From Brevundimonas sp. (GTDB taxonomy: Bacteria > Pseudomonadota > Alphaproteobacteria > Caulobacterales > Caulobacteraceae): a stretch of 64,000 bases of DNA. Under the pieces are notes generated by a model. That model was given only the letters and a program-made list of their open reading frames with translations. It was not told the DNA's origin and ran no database searches. The DNA is taken from contig NZ_JAQSDY010000027.1 of assembly GCF_029946145.1 (NCBI RefSeq), positions 1-64,000 of the forward strand. The letters run 5' to 3'. The stretch's first letter is position 1. Each line of letters starts with the position of its first letter. A program made the position numbers and the translations under genes. Below are positions 43,201 to 53,060 of the stretch, piece after piece.

Positions 43201-43835
43201 TCGACCCCGCCACCCTCGATTTCGACAAGTCCGGCGGCCTCATCCCCGTCGTCGTCCAGGACGCCGCCACCCTGCAGGTGCTGACGCTTGCCTGGATGGA
43301 CCGCGCCGCCCTCGATGAGACCCTCGCCTCTGGCGAAGCCACCTTCTTCTCCCGCTCGCGCGGCGGCCGCTGGCGCAAGGGCGAAACCTCGGGCGACCGG
43401 CTGCACGTCGTCTCCATCACGCCCGATTGCGATGCGGACTCCCTGGTCCTCAAGGTCCGTCCCGTCGGCAACGCCTGCCACCTGAACCGCACCAGCTGTT
43501 TCGGGAACGAGGACGCGCCGGGTCTGGGCCGCATCGCCCGGCTGGAGGCGACCATCGCCGCCCGCGCCTCCGCCGATCCATCCGAAAGCTGGACCGCCCG
43601 CCTCCTCGCCGAAGGCCCCAAACGCGCCGCGCAAAAGGTCGGCGAAGAAGGCGTCGAGACCGCCCTGGCCGGCGCCGCCGGACCGGATTCGGAACTCGCT
43701 TCCGAGGCCGCGGATTTGGTCTATCACCTGCTGGTGTTGCTGCGCGCCCGTAACATGGTGTTTCAGGACGTCCTCGACGTCTTGGCTCAGCGAGCGGAAG
43801 CGGCCAGACACAATCCCGGTCCGGCCGGGACCTGA
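43197..43835 (+). CDS. hisI: Bifunctional phosphoribosyl-AMP cyclohydrolase / phosphoribosyl-ATP pyrophosphatase
   Basis: A 212-residue HisIE fusion that performs steps two and three of the pathway. The HisI part (about 1-110) has WMDRAALDETLASGEATFFSR-type residues with RSRGGRWRKGE, the metal site DCDADS and a Cys pair in NACHLNRTSCF. The HisE part (about 115-200) has EGPKRAAQKVGEEGVE and EAADLVYHLLVLL. Starts at a GTG overlapping hisF. Only 14 bases separate it from zwf. Confidence 0.95.
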
Positions 43836-43849
43836 ACGAAGGAGAGCGC

Positions 43850-45307
43850 ATGGCGGCCCTGGTGCTGTTCGGCGGCGGCGGCGACCTCGCCATGCGGATG
43901 CTTCTGCCCTCGCTCTATTTCCTTGAGCACGACGGGCTGCTGCCCGACGGTCTGAAGATCATCGGCGCGGCCCGTTCGGAAGAAAGCCGTGACGAATACG
44001 TCGCCAAGGTCCGCGCCTCGGTCGAGGGCAAGGCCCGGGCCGACGACGCCTGGTCCGACGAGGCGTGGGGCCGCCTGGAGGCCCGCCTCGACTATCTGGC
44101 CGTCGACGCCACAAGCGCCGAAAGCCTGAAGCCGCTCAAGGACAAGGTCGGCGACGGCGCCTGCACCAGTTTTCTCGCCGTCTCGCCGTCGCTCTACGCC
44201 CGCATCGTCACCGCCATGCGCGCCGCTGGCCTGGCCGAGGCCGACGACCGCGTGGTGCTGGAAAAGCCGGTCGGGCGCGACCTCGAAACCTTCCGCGAGA
44301 TCGACGACGCCGTGGCCGACGCCTTCTCGGAACAGCAGGTCTTCCGCATCGACCACTACCTCGGCAAGGAGACGGTCCAGAACCTGATCGCCCTGCGCTT
44401 CGGCAACACCATCTTTGAACCGCTGTGGAACAACCTCAGCATCGACCACGTCCAGATCACGGTCGGCGAGACCGTCGGCGTCGGCGACCGCTGGCCCTAT
44501 TATGACGAGTACGGAGCATTGCGTGACATGCTCCAGAACCACATGCTCCAGCTGCTCTGCCTGGTGGCCATGGAGCCGCCCAGCGACCTCGATCCGGACT
44601 CGGTGCGCAACGAGAAGGTCAAGGTGCTGCGTTCGCTCCGTCCGATCACCCACGAAGAAGCCGGGCGCGTCACCGTTCGCGGCCAGTACGTCGCCGGAAC
44701 GGTCGAGGGCAAGGCCGTTTCCGGCTATGACGAGGAGCGCGGCGCCCCGTCCGACACCGAAACCTTCGTCGCCGTCCGCGCCGACATCGACAACTGGCGT
44801 TGGGCCGGCGTTCCCTTCTTCATGCGCACCGGCAAACGGCTGCCGGAAAAGCGCACCGAGATCGTCATCCAGTTCAAGCCGCTGCCGCATTCCATCTTCG
44901 ACAACGACCGCGGCCAGGTGCAGGCCAACCGCCTCGTCATCGCGCTGCAGCCCGAGGAAGACATCTCCCTGTCGGTGATGAACAAGAAGCCGGGGCTGGA
45001 TCAGCGGATGCAGCTCCAGCCCATCGAGATGTCCCTGTCCTGGGGGCAGAACGACAAGGACGCCAGGCCGCCACGCCGCCGCATCGCCTATGAGCGGCTG
45101 CTCCTCGACGCCCTGAACGGCGACTCCACCCTGTTCGTCCGCCGCGACGAGGCGGAGCAGGCCTGGAAATGGGTCGACGAGGTCTCCGAGGCCTGGCAGG
45201 GCGCGGCCTTCAAGCCGAAGGACTACGCCGCCGGAACCTGGGGCCCGCCCGAGTCGGGCTATCTGCTGTCCCGCACCGGCCGCCACTGGAACACGGGCGA
45301 TGCGTGA
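43850..45307 (+). CDS. zwf: Glucose-6-phosphate 1-dehydrogenase
   Basis: A 485-residue enzyme that oxidises glucose-6-phosphate as entry to the Entner-Doudoroff pathway. The nucleotide motif is LFGGGGDLAMRMLLPSLYFL and the active site RIDHYLGKE, with EKPVGRD in between. AAGGAGA lies six bases before the ATG. It follows hisIE closely with no room for a normal promoter, and overlaps pgl by eight bases. Confidence 0.96.
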   Translation: MAALVLFGGGGDLAMRMLLPSLYFLEHDGLLPDGLKIIGAARSEESRDEYVAKVRASVEGKARADDAWSDEAWGRLEARLDYLAVDATSAESLKPLKDKVGDGACTSFLAVSPSLYARIVTAMRAAGLAEADDRVVLEKPVGRDLETFREIDDAVADAFSEQQVFRIDHYLGKETVQNLIALRFGNTIFEPLWNNLSIDHVQITVGETVGVGDRWPYYDEYGALRDMLQNHMLQLLCLVAMEPPSDLDPDSVRNEKVKVLRSLRPITHEEAGRVTVRGQYVAGTVEGKAVSGYDEERGAPSDTETFVAVRADIDNWRWAGVPFFMRTGKRLPEKRTEIVIQFKPLPHSIFDNDRGQVQANRLVIALQPEEDISLSVMNKKPGLDQRMQLQPIEMSLSWGQNDKDARPPRRRIAYERLLLDALNGDSTLFVRRDEAEQAWKWVDEVSEAWQGAAFKPKDYAAGTWGPPESGYLLSRTGRHWNTGDA

Positions 45308-46007
45308 CATCGAAACCTTTGCTGACGGCTCGTCTTGGGCTCACGCCTGCGCCGCCCGCCTGACCGAGACCCTCGCCGCCGCCCTCGCCGAAACCGGCAA
45401 GGCCGTCTTCGCCGGCGCGGGCGGATCGACTCCCGCGCCGATCTACCGGGCGATGGCCGGCGCGGATCTCGACTGGGCCAATGTAGCGGTCACCCTGATC
45501 GACGAGCGCTACGTTCCCGAGACCTCGCCCGACTCCAACGCGGCCCTGGTCAAACAGACGCTGATGACCGGCCCGGCCGCCGCCGCCCGTTTCGTGCCAC
45601 TGTACCATTCAGAGGTCACGGTCGACCGCGCCGCTGCACTGGCCGCCCGTGCGCTGGCCCATGAAGGGTCTCGTCTCGACGCAGTCCTTCTCGGCATGGG
45701 GGAGGATGGCCATATCTGTTCCATGTTCCCTGACAGCCCGACCCTGAAGACCCTGCTCTCGACGACCCTGCCGCCGACGGTGCTCGGCGTGCCCCACGGC
45801 CGCGACGGCGCCGCGCCGAGCCTCGAGCGGCTGTCGATAAACCTGCCGTATCTGATCGGGGCGCGCCGCGTCGTCCTGGCCCTGACCGGCCCCGCCAAAC
45901 GGGCCGTGTTCGAGCGCGAGGCCGCCGGCGATCCCCGCATCCAGCCCATCGCCGCCCTGATCGCGGCCAACGTCCCCCTCGACGTTCTGTGGACGGAGAA
46001 AGCCTGA
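45300..46007 (+). CDS. pgl: 6-phosphogluconolactonase
   Basis: A 235-residue DevB-type lactonase that hydrolyses the product of Zwf. Seen are FAGAGGSTPAPIYRAM, DERYVPETSPDSNAAL, LLGMGEDGHICSMFP and LALTGPAKRAVFE. The ATG lies inside the end of zwf (eight-base overlap); the stop overlaps edd by one base. Confidence 0.95.
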   Translation: MRDIETFADGSSWAHACAARLTETLAAALAETGKAVFAGAGGSTPAPIYRAMAGADLDWANVAVTLIDERYVPETSPDSNAALVKQTLMTGPAAAARFVPLYHSEVTVDRAAALAARALAHEGSRLDAVLLGMGEDGHICSMFPDSPTLKTLLSTTLPPTVLGVPHGRDGAAPSLERLSINLPYLIGARRVVLALTGPAKRAVFEREAAGDPRIQPIAALIAANVPLDVLWTEKA

Positions 46008-47899
46008 TGCCCGCCCTCCACCCCGTTGTCGCCGAGGTCACCGCCCGCATCGTCGAACGCTCCAGGGCAACCCGCGCCGACTACATCCGCCGCATGGACG
46101 CCGCCCGCGACAGCGGCGCCGGCCGCGCCAAACTGTCCTGCGCCAACTGGGCCCACGCCTTCGCCGGCGCGCCGGTGAAGGACAAGCTGAACGCCATGTC
46201 GGGGACCCAGCCCAACGTCGGCGTCATCACCGCCTACAATGACATGCTGTCCGCGCATCAGCCGTTCGAACGTTTTCCGCGGATCATCCGCGACGCGGTG
46301 CGCGAGGTGAACGCCACCGCCCAGGTCGCCGGCGCCACGCCCGCCATGTGCGACGGCGTCACCCAGGGGCGCCCGGGCATGGAGCTGTCGCTGTTCAGCC
46401 GCGACGTCATCGCCATGTCGACGGGCATTGGTCTGACCCACGACGCCTTCGACGCCGTGGTCGCCCTGGGTGTCTGCGACAAGATCGTGCCCGGCCTGTT
46501 CATGGGCTCGCTGGCCTTCGGCCACCTGCCTGTGGTCTTCGCCCCCGCCGGCCCCATGCCCTCGGGCATACCCAATGCCGAGAAGGCCCGCGTCCGCGCC
46601 CTCTACGCCCAGAACCAGGTCGACCGTCAGACGCTGCTGGAAAGCGAGATCGGCAGCTACCACTCTCCCGGCACCTGCACCTTCTACGGCACCGCCAACT
46701 CCAACCAGATGATGATGGAGCTGGGCGGGCTGCACCTGCCCTCGACCGCCTTCGTTCATCCCGAGACCGGCCTGCGCGACGCCCTGACGGCGGCGGCGGC
46801 GAAGCGCGCGGTCGAACTGGCCCGCAGCGGTCAGGGCCGGATGGCCGACGTCATCTCCGAGAAGTCGATCGTCAATATGATCGTCGCCCTGCTGGCCACC
46901 GGCGGCTCGACCAACCACGCCATCCATCTGGTCGCCATGGCGCGTTCCGCGGGCGTGCTGATCGACTGGACCGACATGGACCAGCTCAGCTCGGTCACCC
47001 CGCTGCTGGCCCGCGTCTATCCCAACGGCTCGGCCGATGTGAACGCCTTCCAGGCCGCCGGCGGCGTCGCCTTCGTCGCCCGCGAACTGGCCGGCGCCGG
47101 CCACATCCATTCCGACGTCACGACCGTCATGGGCGAGGGCATCCACCCCTATTTCCAGGAGCCGGTCATGATCGACGGTGAACTGGTCTGGAAGGACGGC
47201 GTCAGCGAAAGTCTGGACACGGACATTCTGCGCCCGGCGTCCGATCCCTTCGACACGGAAGGCGGTCTGCGTCTCGTCCAGGGCGACCTCGGACGCGCCG
47301 TCATCAAGGTCTCGGCGGTCAAGCCGGAGAACCGCATCGTCGAGGCCCCCGCCGCCGTCTTCGAAACCCAGGAGGACGCGCTCCAGGCCTTCCGCGACGG
47401 CCGGCTGGACCGCGACGTGGTCATCGTCCTGCGATTCCAGGGACCGAAGGCCAACGGCATGCCCGAACTGCACAGCCTCTCACCCGCCCTGTCGGTGCTG
47501 CAGGACAAGGGGTTCAAGGTCGCCTTCGTCACCGACGGCCGCATGTCCGGGGCCTCGGGCAAGACGCCCGCCGCCATCCACGTCTCGCCCGAAGCCCTCG
47601 CCGGCGGTCCGCTGGCCCATGTCCGCGACGGCGACATCATTCGCCTCGACGCCGACGCGGGCGTGCTCACGACCGTCGGCGTGCCCGACCTGACCGCCCG
47701 CCCCGCGGCCGTCCGTTCGCGGGCCCATGCGGAAGGCACGGCCTGGGGCTACGGCCGCGAACTGTTCTCGGCGTTCCGCCATCTGGTCTCGACCGCGGAA
47801 GAAGGCGCCTCGGTCTGTTTCGCCCCGCCCGTCGGGGCTTCGGCCGAGGCGGACACGCCGCCCGACAACAATGTCGTCGACCGGGCGGTCGACGCATGA
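46007..47899 (+). CDS. edd: Phosphogluconate dehydratase
   Basis: A 630-residue Fe-S dehydratase that converts 6-phosphogluconate to KDPG, the defining step of the Entner-Doudoroff pathway. Motifs include [68 protein letters not shown] and [16 protein letters not shown]. The cluster Cys residues lie in the second, third and fourth of these. The ATG at 46007 gives the usual N-terminus and overlaps pgl by one base. The KDPG aldolase gene (eda) is not in the window. Confidence 0.96.
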   Translation: MPALHPVVAEVTARIVERSRATRADYIRRMDAARDSGAGRAKLSCANWAHAFAGAPVKDKLNAMSGTQPNVGVITAYNDMLSAHQPFERFPRIIRDAVREVNATAQVAGATPAMCDGVTQGRPGMELSLFSRDVIAMSTGIGLTHDAFDAVVALGVCDKIVPGLFMGSLAFGHLPVVFAPAGPMPSGIPNAEKARVRALYAQNQVDRQTLLESEIGSYHSPGTCTFYGTANSNQMMMELGGLHLPSTAFVHPETGLRDALTAAAAKRAVELARSGQGRMADVISEKSIVNMIVALLATGGSTNHAIHLVAMARSAGVLIDWTDMDQLSSVTPLLARVYPNGSADVNAFQAAGGVAFVARELAGAGHIHSDVTTVMGEGIHPYFQEPVMIDGELVWKDGVSESLDTDILRPASDPFDTEGGLRLVQGDLGRAVIKVSAVKPENRIVEAPAAVFETQEDALQAFRDGRLDRDVVIVLRFQGPKANGMPELHSLSPALSVLQDKGFKVAFVTDGRMSGASGKTPAAIHVSPEALAGGPLAHVRDGDIIRLDADAGVLTTVGVPDLTARPAAVRSRAHAEGTAWGYGRELFSAFRHLVSTAEEGASVCFAPPVGASAEADTPPDNNVVDRAVDA

Positions 47900-47924
47900 C
47901 GCACCCTCGGGAGAGAACCGCTCC

Positions 47925-48902
47925 ATGACCATCGCATGGGACAAGACCCTGCTCGTCGGCGACGTCGGCGGCACCAACGCCCGCTTCGCCCTGGCCCATA
48001 TGGTCAAGGGAAAGCCGGTGCTGGAGCATCACGACAGCTTCCCCGCCGAAACCTATCCGACCTTTCTCAAGGGGGTGGCCGCCTTCATCGAGGGATGCGA
48101 AATCAAGCCGACCGGCGGCGTCATCGCCGTGGCGGGCCCGGTCACCGACGGCGAGATCGACCTGACCAATTCGCCGTGGCGCGTGTCCGAGTCCGAGCTC
48201 CAGACGCTGGGCCTGAACCCCGTCCGACTGATCAATGATTTCGAGGCCCTGGCCTGGGGCGCGCCCGTGGTGCCGGACGACATGCTGGCCTCACTGGGCG
48301 GTCCCGCCGAGGGCGAGCCCCACACCGCCATCGCCGTGCTGGGGCCCGGCACCGGTTTCGGCGTCTCGGCTCTGGCCCGCGACATCCACGGGACCGAGAT
48401 CGCCATGCCCTCCGAGGGCGGCCACGCCTGTTTCGCCCCCGGCGACGCGGTCGAGGACGAGATCCTTCGCATCCTGCGCCGGCGCTATGACCGCGTTTCC
48501 ATCGAGCGGCTGATCTGCGGCCCGGGCCTTCTGAACATGCACCGGGCGCTGGCCGAGATCGACGGCCGCGAAAGCCATATCGACGACCCGGCCCAGATCA
48601 CCACCGAGGCGATGGAGAATCCCAACAGCCCCTGCGGCGCCACCCTGGCCAGGTTCTGCGCCATCCTGGGCGCCGTGGCCGGCGACATCGCCCTGACCAC
48701 CGGCGCGCGCGGCGGCGTCTACATCGCGGGCGGCATCGCCCCGCGCATCCTGCCCTTCCTCAAGGCCAGCCCCTTCCGCGAGCGGTTCGAGCGCAAGGGC
48801 CGCTTCCAGGACTATATGGCCGCCATCCCGACGAAGGTGATCCTGCACAAGCACGCCGCCCTGCTGGGGGCCGCCCGGGTGGCCTTCGCCGAAGAAAATT
48901 GA
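47925..48902 (+). CDS. glk: Glucokinase
   Basis: A 325-residue ATP-dependent glucokinase of the ROK-independent bacterial Glk family. The N-terminal phosphate motif is VGDVGGTNARFALAH; others are LTNSPWRVSESEL, LINDFEALAWG, GPGTGFGVSAL and PSEGGHACF. It feeds glucose-6-phosphate to Zwf. It lies 25 bases after edd with GGGAGAG before the ATG, closing the operon. Confidence 0.95.
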   Translation: MTIAWDKTLLVGDVGGTNARFALAHMVKGKPVLEHHDSFPAETYPTFLKGVAAFIEGCEIKPTGGVIAVAGPVTDGEIDLTNSPWRVSESELQTLGLNPVRLINDFEALAWGAPVVPDDMLASLGGPAEGEPHTAIAVLGPGTGFGVSALARDIHGTEIAMPSEGGHACFAPGDAVEDEILRILRRRYDRVSIERLICGPGLLNMHRALAEIDGRESHIDDPAQITTEAMENPNSPCGATLARFCAILGAVAGDIALTTGARGGVYIAGGIAPRILPFLKASPFRERFERKGRFQDYMAAIPTKVILHKHAALLGAARVAFAEEN

Positions 48903-48932
48903 CGTTCCAACACTTTTTTCTCACGGGACCGT

Positions 48933-48956
48933 GAACCGAAGCGTCGCGGCCGAGTT
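48933..48956 (+). promoter_or_regulatory. Possible EcfG-type promoter before the small lipoprotein
   Basis: TGAACC-N16-GTT resembles the alphaproteobacterial general-stress (EcfG) promoter GGAAC-N16/17-CGTT, with mismatches at the first position of the -35 and the C of the -10. It ends 30 bases before the ATG. Confidence 0.25.
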
Positions 48957-48986
48957 ATCCGGTTTCCACTCTGGAAGGATATCCTC

Positions 48987-49247
48987 ATGCGTAAACTGAT
49001 CATCGCCTCCGCCGCCATCTTCGCCCTGGCCGGCGTCGCCGCCTGCGAAAGCCAGGCCGACAAGACCGCCGAAGTCCAGGCCGACGCCCTGGAAGAACAA
49101 GCCGCTGCGGCTCCGACCGAAGCCGCTGAAACGGCCCTGAACGAAAAAGCCGACATGATCGAGCAACAGGCCGGCAACGCTGACGGCGGCGCCACCACCG
49201 CCAACACGCCGAACACCTCGCCGTCGACGGCGAACCCGGGCCAGTAA
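48987..49247 (+). CDS. Small Ala/Glu-rich lipoprotein
   Basis: An 86-residue protein with a lipobox (ALAGVAAC, mature Cys19-20), a helical acidic Ala-rich body and a Thr/Pro/Asn-rich tail. GGAAGGA precedes the ATG. Such small abundant entericidin-like lipoproteins are common in Caulobacterales; function unknown. Two terminators follow, so it is a stand-alone transcript. Confidence 0.75.
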   Translation: MRKLIIASAAIFALAGVAACESQADKTAEVQADALEEQAAAAPTEAAETALNEKADMIEQQAGNADGGATTANTPNTSPSTANPGQ

Positions 49248-49258
49248 GACCCGGACAG

Positions 49259-49284
49259 CCGGGGCCTTCATGACCCCCGGTTTT
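49259..49284 (+). terminator. Rho-independent terminator 1 after the small lipoprotein
   Basis: CCGGGG / CCCCGG stem with a 10-base loop, followed by TTTT, 11 bases after the stop. Confidence 0.8.
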
Positions 49285-49299
49285 CCTTCGGAAAGTCAG

Positions 49300-49327
49300 C
49301 CCCCGTCGCGCAAGCGGCGGGGGTTTT
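49300..49327 (+). terminator. Rho-independent terminator 2
   Basis: CCCCCGTCGC / GCGGCGGGGG stem (one G-T pair) with a GCAA loop followed by TTTT. It separates the lipoprotein from the convergent DUF1295 gene. Confidence 0.88.
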
Positions 49328-49336
49328 CCTTTGGAC

Positions 49337-50137
49337 TCAGGGTTTCGGCGGCCACGGGATGAAGGCGCTGGTGCGCCGGACATAGTCCTCGTAGCCCGGC
49401 TTTGATTTCGCCGTCGCCTTCTCGGTGATGCTGATCCCCGACCAGCGCGTCAGGGTGAAGGTCAGGAAGACCGGCCCGGCGATCGCCCATATCCCCGGCC
49501 CCGTCTCGGCCCCGACCAGATACAGCCCCCACCAGACGCAGGCGTCGCCGAAATAGTTCGGGTGCCGGGTGTATTTCCATAGCCCGGTGTCCAGCACCTT
49601 GCCCTTGTTGGCCGGGTCCTTCTTGAACGCCGCCAGCTGGGCGTCCCCGATGCTCTCGAAACCGATGCCGATCACTGCGAGCACCGCTCCGGTCCAGCCG
49701 ATCCAACCCACCGTCGGCGCATAGGCCACCTGCCCCAGCTGCACCGGCAGGGACGTCAGCCAGGCCAGCACCGCCTGCGGCAGGAAGACGAACAGCAGGG
49801 CCGTCTTGCCGAACGCCCAGCCCTTCGCCTTCTCCTGGTTCTCCACCAGTTCGACATAGCGGCCATCGGGGCCGTTGCGCCGCCAGCGGCTCAGCAGATG
49901 CCAGCCCAGCCGGATCGCCCACACGGCGACCAGCCAGACCAGCAGCCATTTCCGCGTCGGATCGCCGTCGGTGCGTGGAAACGTGGCCAGCGCCAGCATC
50001 AGCATGCCGAGCGGCCAGACGCCGTCGATGAAGCTGACGTCCTTCAGCCGCAAGGCGACCCGCCACAGCCCCAGCATCACCGCGACGATCAGGGCCAGGT
50101 TCAGGCCCAGCAGGGCGACGATCTCGGTCAGGCTCAT
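49337..50137 (-). CDS. DUF1295 membrane protein (steroid 5-alpha-reductase-like)
   Basis: A 266-residue integral membrane protein with about six helices. The C-terminal signature LWKYTRHPNYFGDACVWWGLYL and ITEKATAKSKPGYEDYVRRTSAF is diagnostic of the DUF1295/isoprenylcysteine-methyltransferase-like superfamily. The reaction is unknown; NADPH reductase or methyltransferase chemistry are the family options. It lies 38 bases downstream of the Cys-rich lipoprotein on the same strand. Confidence 0.88.
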   Translation of the reverse strand: MSLTEIVALLGLNLALIVAVMLGLWRVALRLKDVSFIDGVWPLGMLMLALATFPRTDGDPTRKWLLVWLVAVWAIRLGWHLLSRWRRNGPDGRYVELVENQEKAKGWAFGKTALLFVFLPQAVLAWLTSLPVQLGQVAYAPTVGWIGWTGAVLAVIGIGFESIGDAQLAAFKKDPANKGKVLDTGLWKYTRHPNYFGDACVWWGLYLVGAETGPGIWAIAGPVFLTFTLTRWSGISITEKATAKSKPGYEDYVRRTSAFIPWPPKP

Positions 50138-50175
50138 GGTTCAGGAACGGCCCTGCTGTGGCTGCGGATGCAGGG

Positions 50176-50559
50176 TCAGTCGACGCACAGGGTGGCTTCG
50201 GCCTTGCCGTCCTCGACCCGGGTGAAACAGCCGAACCGGTTGCTGTCGGCCTGGCAGATTCCGGCGACAGCTGCACCCGCCGCCGAACGCGCCGTAACGT
50301 CCGCCGTGCGGCATTCGCCCGCGCACTGGTCGCTGTCGGTGCAGCGCTTGCCGGCGTCAGCGTAACGCACCACGCACTGCATCGTCTGCATCCGGCCGAC
50401 CCGCTGCATCGTGCCGTTGCGCGCGATGCAGTCCGCCGCCGCGGCGCTCTCCGGAACGGCCACGGGCTCGGGCTCGTTGCCGAAGCCGAGATCGCCCTTC
50501 TCCGGAACCGGCTGGCAGGCGGCCAGCAGCACCGCCGCCATCATCGCAAGACGCTTCAT
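50176..50559 (-). CDS. Cys-rich lipoprotein
   Basis: A 127-residue protein with a short signal peptide and lipobox (VLLAAC). The mature part has about nine further Cys in patterns such as [25 protein letters not shown], implying several disulfides in the periplasm. Its ATG overlaps the hmgA stop by four bases, so it is co-translated with homogentisate dioxygenase. No family is recognised. Confidence 0.75.
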   Translation of the reverse strand: MKRLAMMAAVLLAACQPVPEKGDLGFGNEPEPVAVPESAAAADCIARNGTMQRVGRMQTMQCVVRYADAGKRCTDSDQCAGECRTADVTARSAAGAAVAGICQADSNRFGCFTRVEDGKAEATLCVD

Positions 50560-51866
50560 TCCACTTGTCCCTTCTGGAACCCGGTCCAGACGTCGTCATA
50601 GTCCAGCTGCATCGTCGGGCTGGTTTGAGCCCATTCCGTGGTCCGGATCGGCAGCCGCGTCTCGAACATGAAGGCCAGGGTGTCGGCGATCTTCACCGGT
50701 TTGAGGTCCACGGCGACGGCCTTGTCATAACTGGCCTGATCCGGCCCGTGCCCGCTCATGCAGTTGTGCAACGACGCGCCGCCCGGGGCGAAGCCGCCCT
50801 CCTTGGCGTCGTATTCCCCGGTCACCAGTCCCATGAACTCGCTCATGACGTTCCGGTGGAACCACGGCGGCCGGAACGTGTCCTCGGCCACCATCCAGCG
50901 CGGCGGGAAGATAACGAAGTCGCAGTTGGCCACGCCCGGCGTGTCGCTGGGCGAGGTCAGGACCGTGAAGATCGACGGGTCCGGGTGGTCGTAGCTGACC
51001 GTGCCGATCGTGTTGAACCGGGCCGTATCGTATTTGCAGGGCGCGTAGTTGCCGTGCCAGCCCACGACGTCCAGCGGACTGTGATCGAAGGTCGTGGCGT
51101 ACAGACGCCCGCCGAATTTCTGCACGCACTGGGTCGGCCGGTCGATGTCCTCAAAGGCCGCGACGGGTGTCAGGAAGTCCCGCGGATTGGCCAGACCGTT
51201 CGAACCGATCGGCCCCAGGTCCGGCAGGCGGAAGGCCGCGCCGTAGTTCTCGCAGACATAGCCGCGGATCGGTCCCGTCCCGCCATCCGGGCATTCGACC
51301 TTGAACCGCACGCCCCGAGGGATCACCACGATCTCGCCGGGCCGGGCGTCGATCCGTCCCATCTCCGTGACAAAGACCTGATCTCCCAGCTGCGGGACAA
51401 TCAGCAATTCCCCGTCCGCGCAGTAGAAGACCCGATCCGTCATCGACCGGTTGGCGGCGTAAAGATGGATGCCGATCCCGGACAGCGCCTCGGCGTCGCC
51501 CGTCCCGCCATAGGTGACCAGCCCCTCGACCCAGTCGGTCGGCGCGGTCGGCATCGGCAGAGGATCCCAGCGCATCCGGTTCGGCGACGGCGGCGCCTCA
51601 TGGAATGGCCCCGACCGCACCCGGCCCTGGATGAACGGCTGATAGGCCGGATGCTGGGCGCTGGGCCGCAGCCGGTACAGCCACGACCGCCGGTTCTCGG
51701 ACCGCGGCGCCGTGAAGGCCGTCCCCGACAGCTGTTCCGCATACAGCCCCATCGGCGCCCGCTGCGGCGAATTCCGCCCTTCGGGCAGCGCCCCGGGCAC
51801 GGCCTCGGTCGCGAAATGATTGCCGAAGCCGCTCAGGTATCGAGGCGCGTTGGTTCGCGTCGTCAT
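50556..51866 (-). CDS. hmgA: Homogentisate 1,2-dioxygenase
   Basis: A 436-residue Fe(II) enzyme that opens the homogentisate ring in tyrosine/phenylalanine breakdown. The N-terminus [13 protein letters not shown], the [18 protein letters not shown] segment and [17 protein letters not shown] carry the iron and substrate ligands. GGGAGATA lies upstream of the ATG. The rest of the pathway (hpd, maleylacetoacetate isomerase, fumarylacetoacetase) is not here. Loss of this gene normally gives brown pyomelanin. Confidence 0.96.
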   Translation of the reverse strand: MTTRTNAPRYLSGFGNHFATEAVPGALPEGRNSPQRAPMGLYAEQLSGTAFTAPRSENRRSWLYRLRPSAQHPAYQPFIQGRVRSGPFHEAPPSPNRMRWDPLPMPTAPTDWVEGLVTYGGTGDAEALSGIGIHLYAANRSMTDRVFYCADGELLIVPQLGDQVFVTEMGRIDARPGEIVVIPRGVRFKVECPDGGTGPIRGYVCENYGAAFRLPDLGPIGSNGLANPRDFLTPVAAFEDIDRPTQCVQKFGGRLYATTFDHSPLDVVGWHGNYAPCKYDTARFNTIGTVSYDHPDPSIFTVLTSPSDTPGVANCDFVIFPPRWMVAEDTFRPPWFHRNVMSEFMGLVTGEYDAKEGGFAPGGASLHNCMSGHGPDQASYDKAVAVDLKPVKIADTLAFMFETRLPIRTTEWAQTSPTMQLDYDDVWTGFQKGQVE

Positions 51867-51938
51867 GGTGCGTATCTCCCTGTCCTTCGATCTAGGACAG
51901 GCCGGACCGATTGGCCACTCCGGCGTGATCCGGAGGCG

Positions 51939-53021
51939 TCATGCCGACCCAGCAGCCTGCTGAATCCGGGCCACCATATCTCTGGCGGCGCGCGTCACCC
52001 CGACGATGGTGGCCGAGGCCGCTCCAGTCCAGTCGCCATAGCCCATGAGCCAGAGACGGGGTTGCCGGATCGATCGGCCGTCCTCGACCGCGACCCGTCC
52101 GTCCGCCTCCACGACGCCGAGCGGGCGAAGATGGTCCAGGGCGGGGCGGAAGCCTGTGCACCAGATCACCGCGTCGATCGGTTCGTCCCTGCCGTCAGGC
52201 CAGGTGACCCCCCGTTCGTGGAAGGCCGTGAACGGACGGCGGCTGACCAGGGCGCCACGCGCGCGCGCCGCCCTGACGCTCGGGATGGCGACGATGTCGC
52301 CCAGGCCGCCGATGGGGGCGTCGACGGTGCGGCCTTCCATCTGGGCCCTCCAGCGGTCGGTTGCGCGCTGGAACAGAACCCGGCCATCGACGTCGTCCGG
52401 CAGGAACAGCGGCTCCGTGGTCGTGACCCAGGTCGCGTCGGCTGCCAGCGAGACCTCGGCCATGATCTGCGCGCCGGAGTTGCCGCCGCCGACCACGAGA
52501 ACGCGTTTGCCCGCGAACGCCTCTGGAGACTGGTAGTGGGCCGAGTGCATCTGCAAGCCGGCGAACCCTGACCGGCCGGGGTATTCAGGAATGAAGGGAT
52601 GACTCCAGGTGCCGGTCGCGCTGACGACCATCCTCGCTCTGCGAACGCCTTGGTCGGTGGCGACTTCCAGTCCTCCTTCGACCGCATTGATGGCCAGAAC
52701 CCGGACCGGCCGCTCGAGGGGAAGCTGATACCGCTGCTCATAGGCGGTGAGGTAGTCGATCACGTCGTCGCGGGTCGGGTAGTCGACACCCGGCTTTTCC
52801 GGCATCGGCCAACCCGGAAGCGAACTCCAGCTGCTCGGAGAAAACAGCCGCAGCGAGTCCCAGCCGTGACGCCAGGCGCCGCCCGGCAGCTGACCGGCGT
52901 CCAGCACCACATGGTTCAAGCCGGTCCGGCGCAAATACCAGGCGGCCGCCAGGCCGGCCTGCCCCCCGCCGATGACGATGACATCCAGAAAGGCCGGGTC
53001 CGGTTCGCTCGTCGTTTTCAA
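51939..53021 (-). CDS. Flavin-containing monooxygenase, ArsO/CzcO-like
   Basis: A 360-residue FAD/NADPH protein. The FAD motif is [17 protein letters not shown], followed by [19 protein letters not shown], and the NADPH motif is [14 protein letters not shown]. The [18 protein letters not shown] segment matches what I know of ArsO-type flavoproteins from arsenic operons. No ars genes are adjacent, so a role in arsenic metabolism is only suggested. It lies 39 bases downstream of the acyl-CoA dehydrogenase gene on the same strand, a possible operon. Confidence 0.82.
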   Translation of the reverse strand: MKTTSEPDPAFLDVIVIGGGQAGLAAAWYLRRTGLNHVVLDAGQLPGGAWRHGWDSLRLFSPSSWSSLPGWPMPEKPGVDYPTRDDVIDYLTAYEQRYQLPLERPVRVLAINAVEGGLEVATDQGVRRARMVVSATGTWSHPFIPEYPGRSGFAGLQMHSAHYQSPEAFAGKRVLVVGGGNSGAQIMAEVSLAADATWVTTTEPLFLPDDVDGRVLFQRATDRWRAQMEGRTVDAPIGGLGDIVAIPSVRAARARGALVSRRPFTAFHERGVTWPDGRDEPIDAVIWCTGFRPALDHLRPLGVVEADGRVAVEDGRSIRQPRLWLMGYGDWTGAASATIVGVTRAARDMVARIQQAAGSA

Positions 53022-53060
53022 GGCGTGCGCCTCTTCTGAAACCGCTTGTCGGCAGGGAGA

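Noticed and set aside
45509..47473. A 654-codon minus-strand frame opposite pgl and edd
   Set aside because: Antisense shadow of strongly conserved Entner-Doudoroff genes; no family resemblance.
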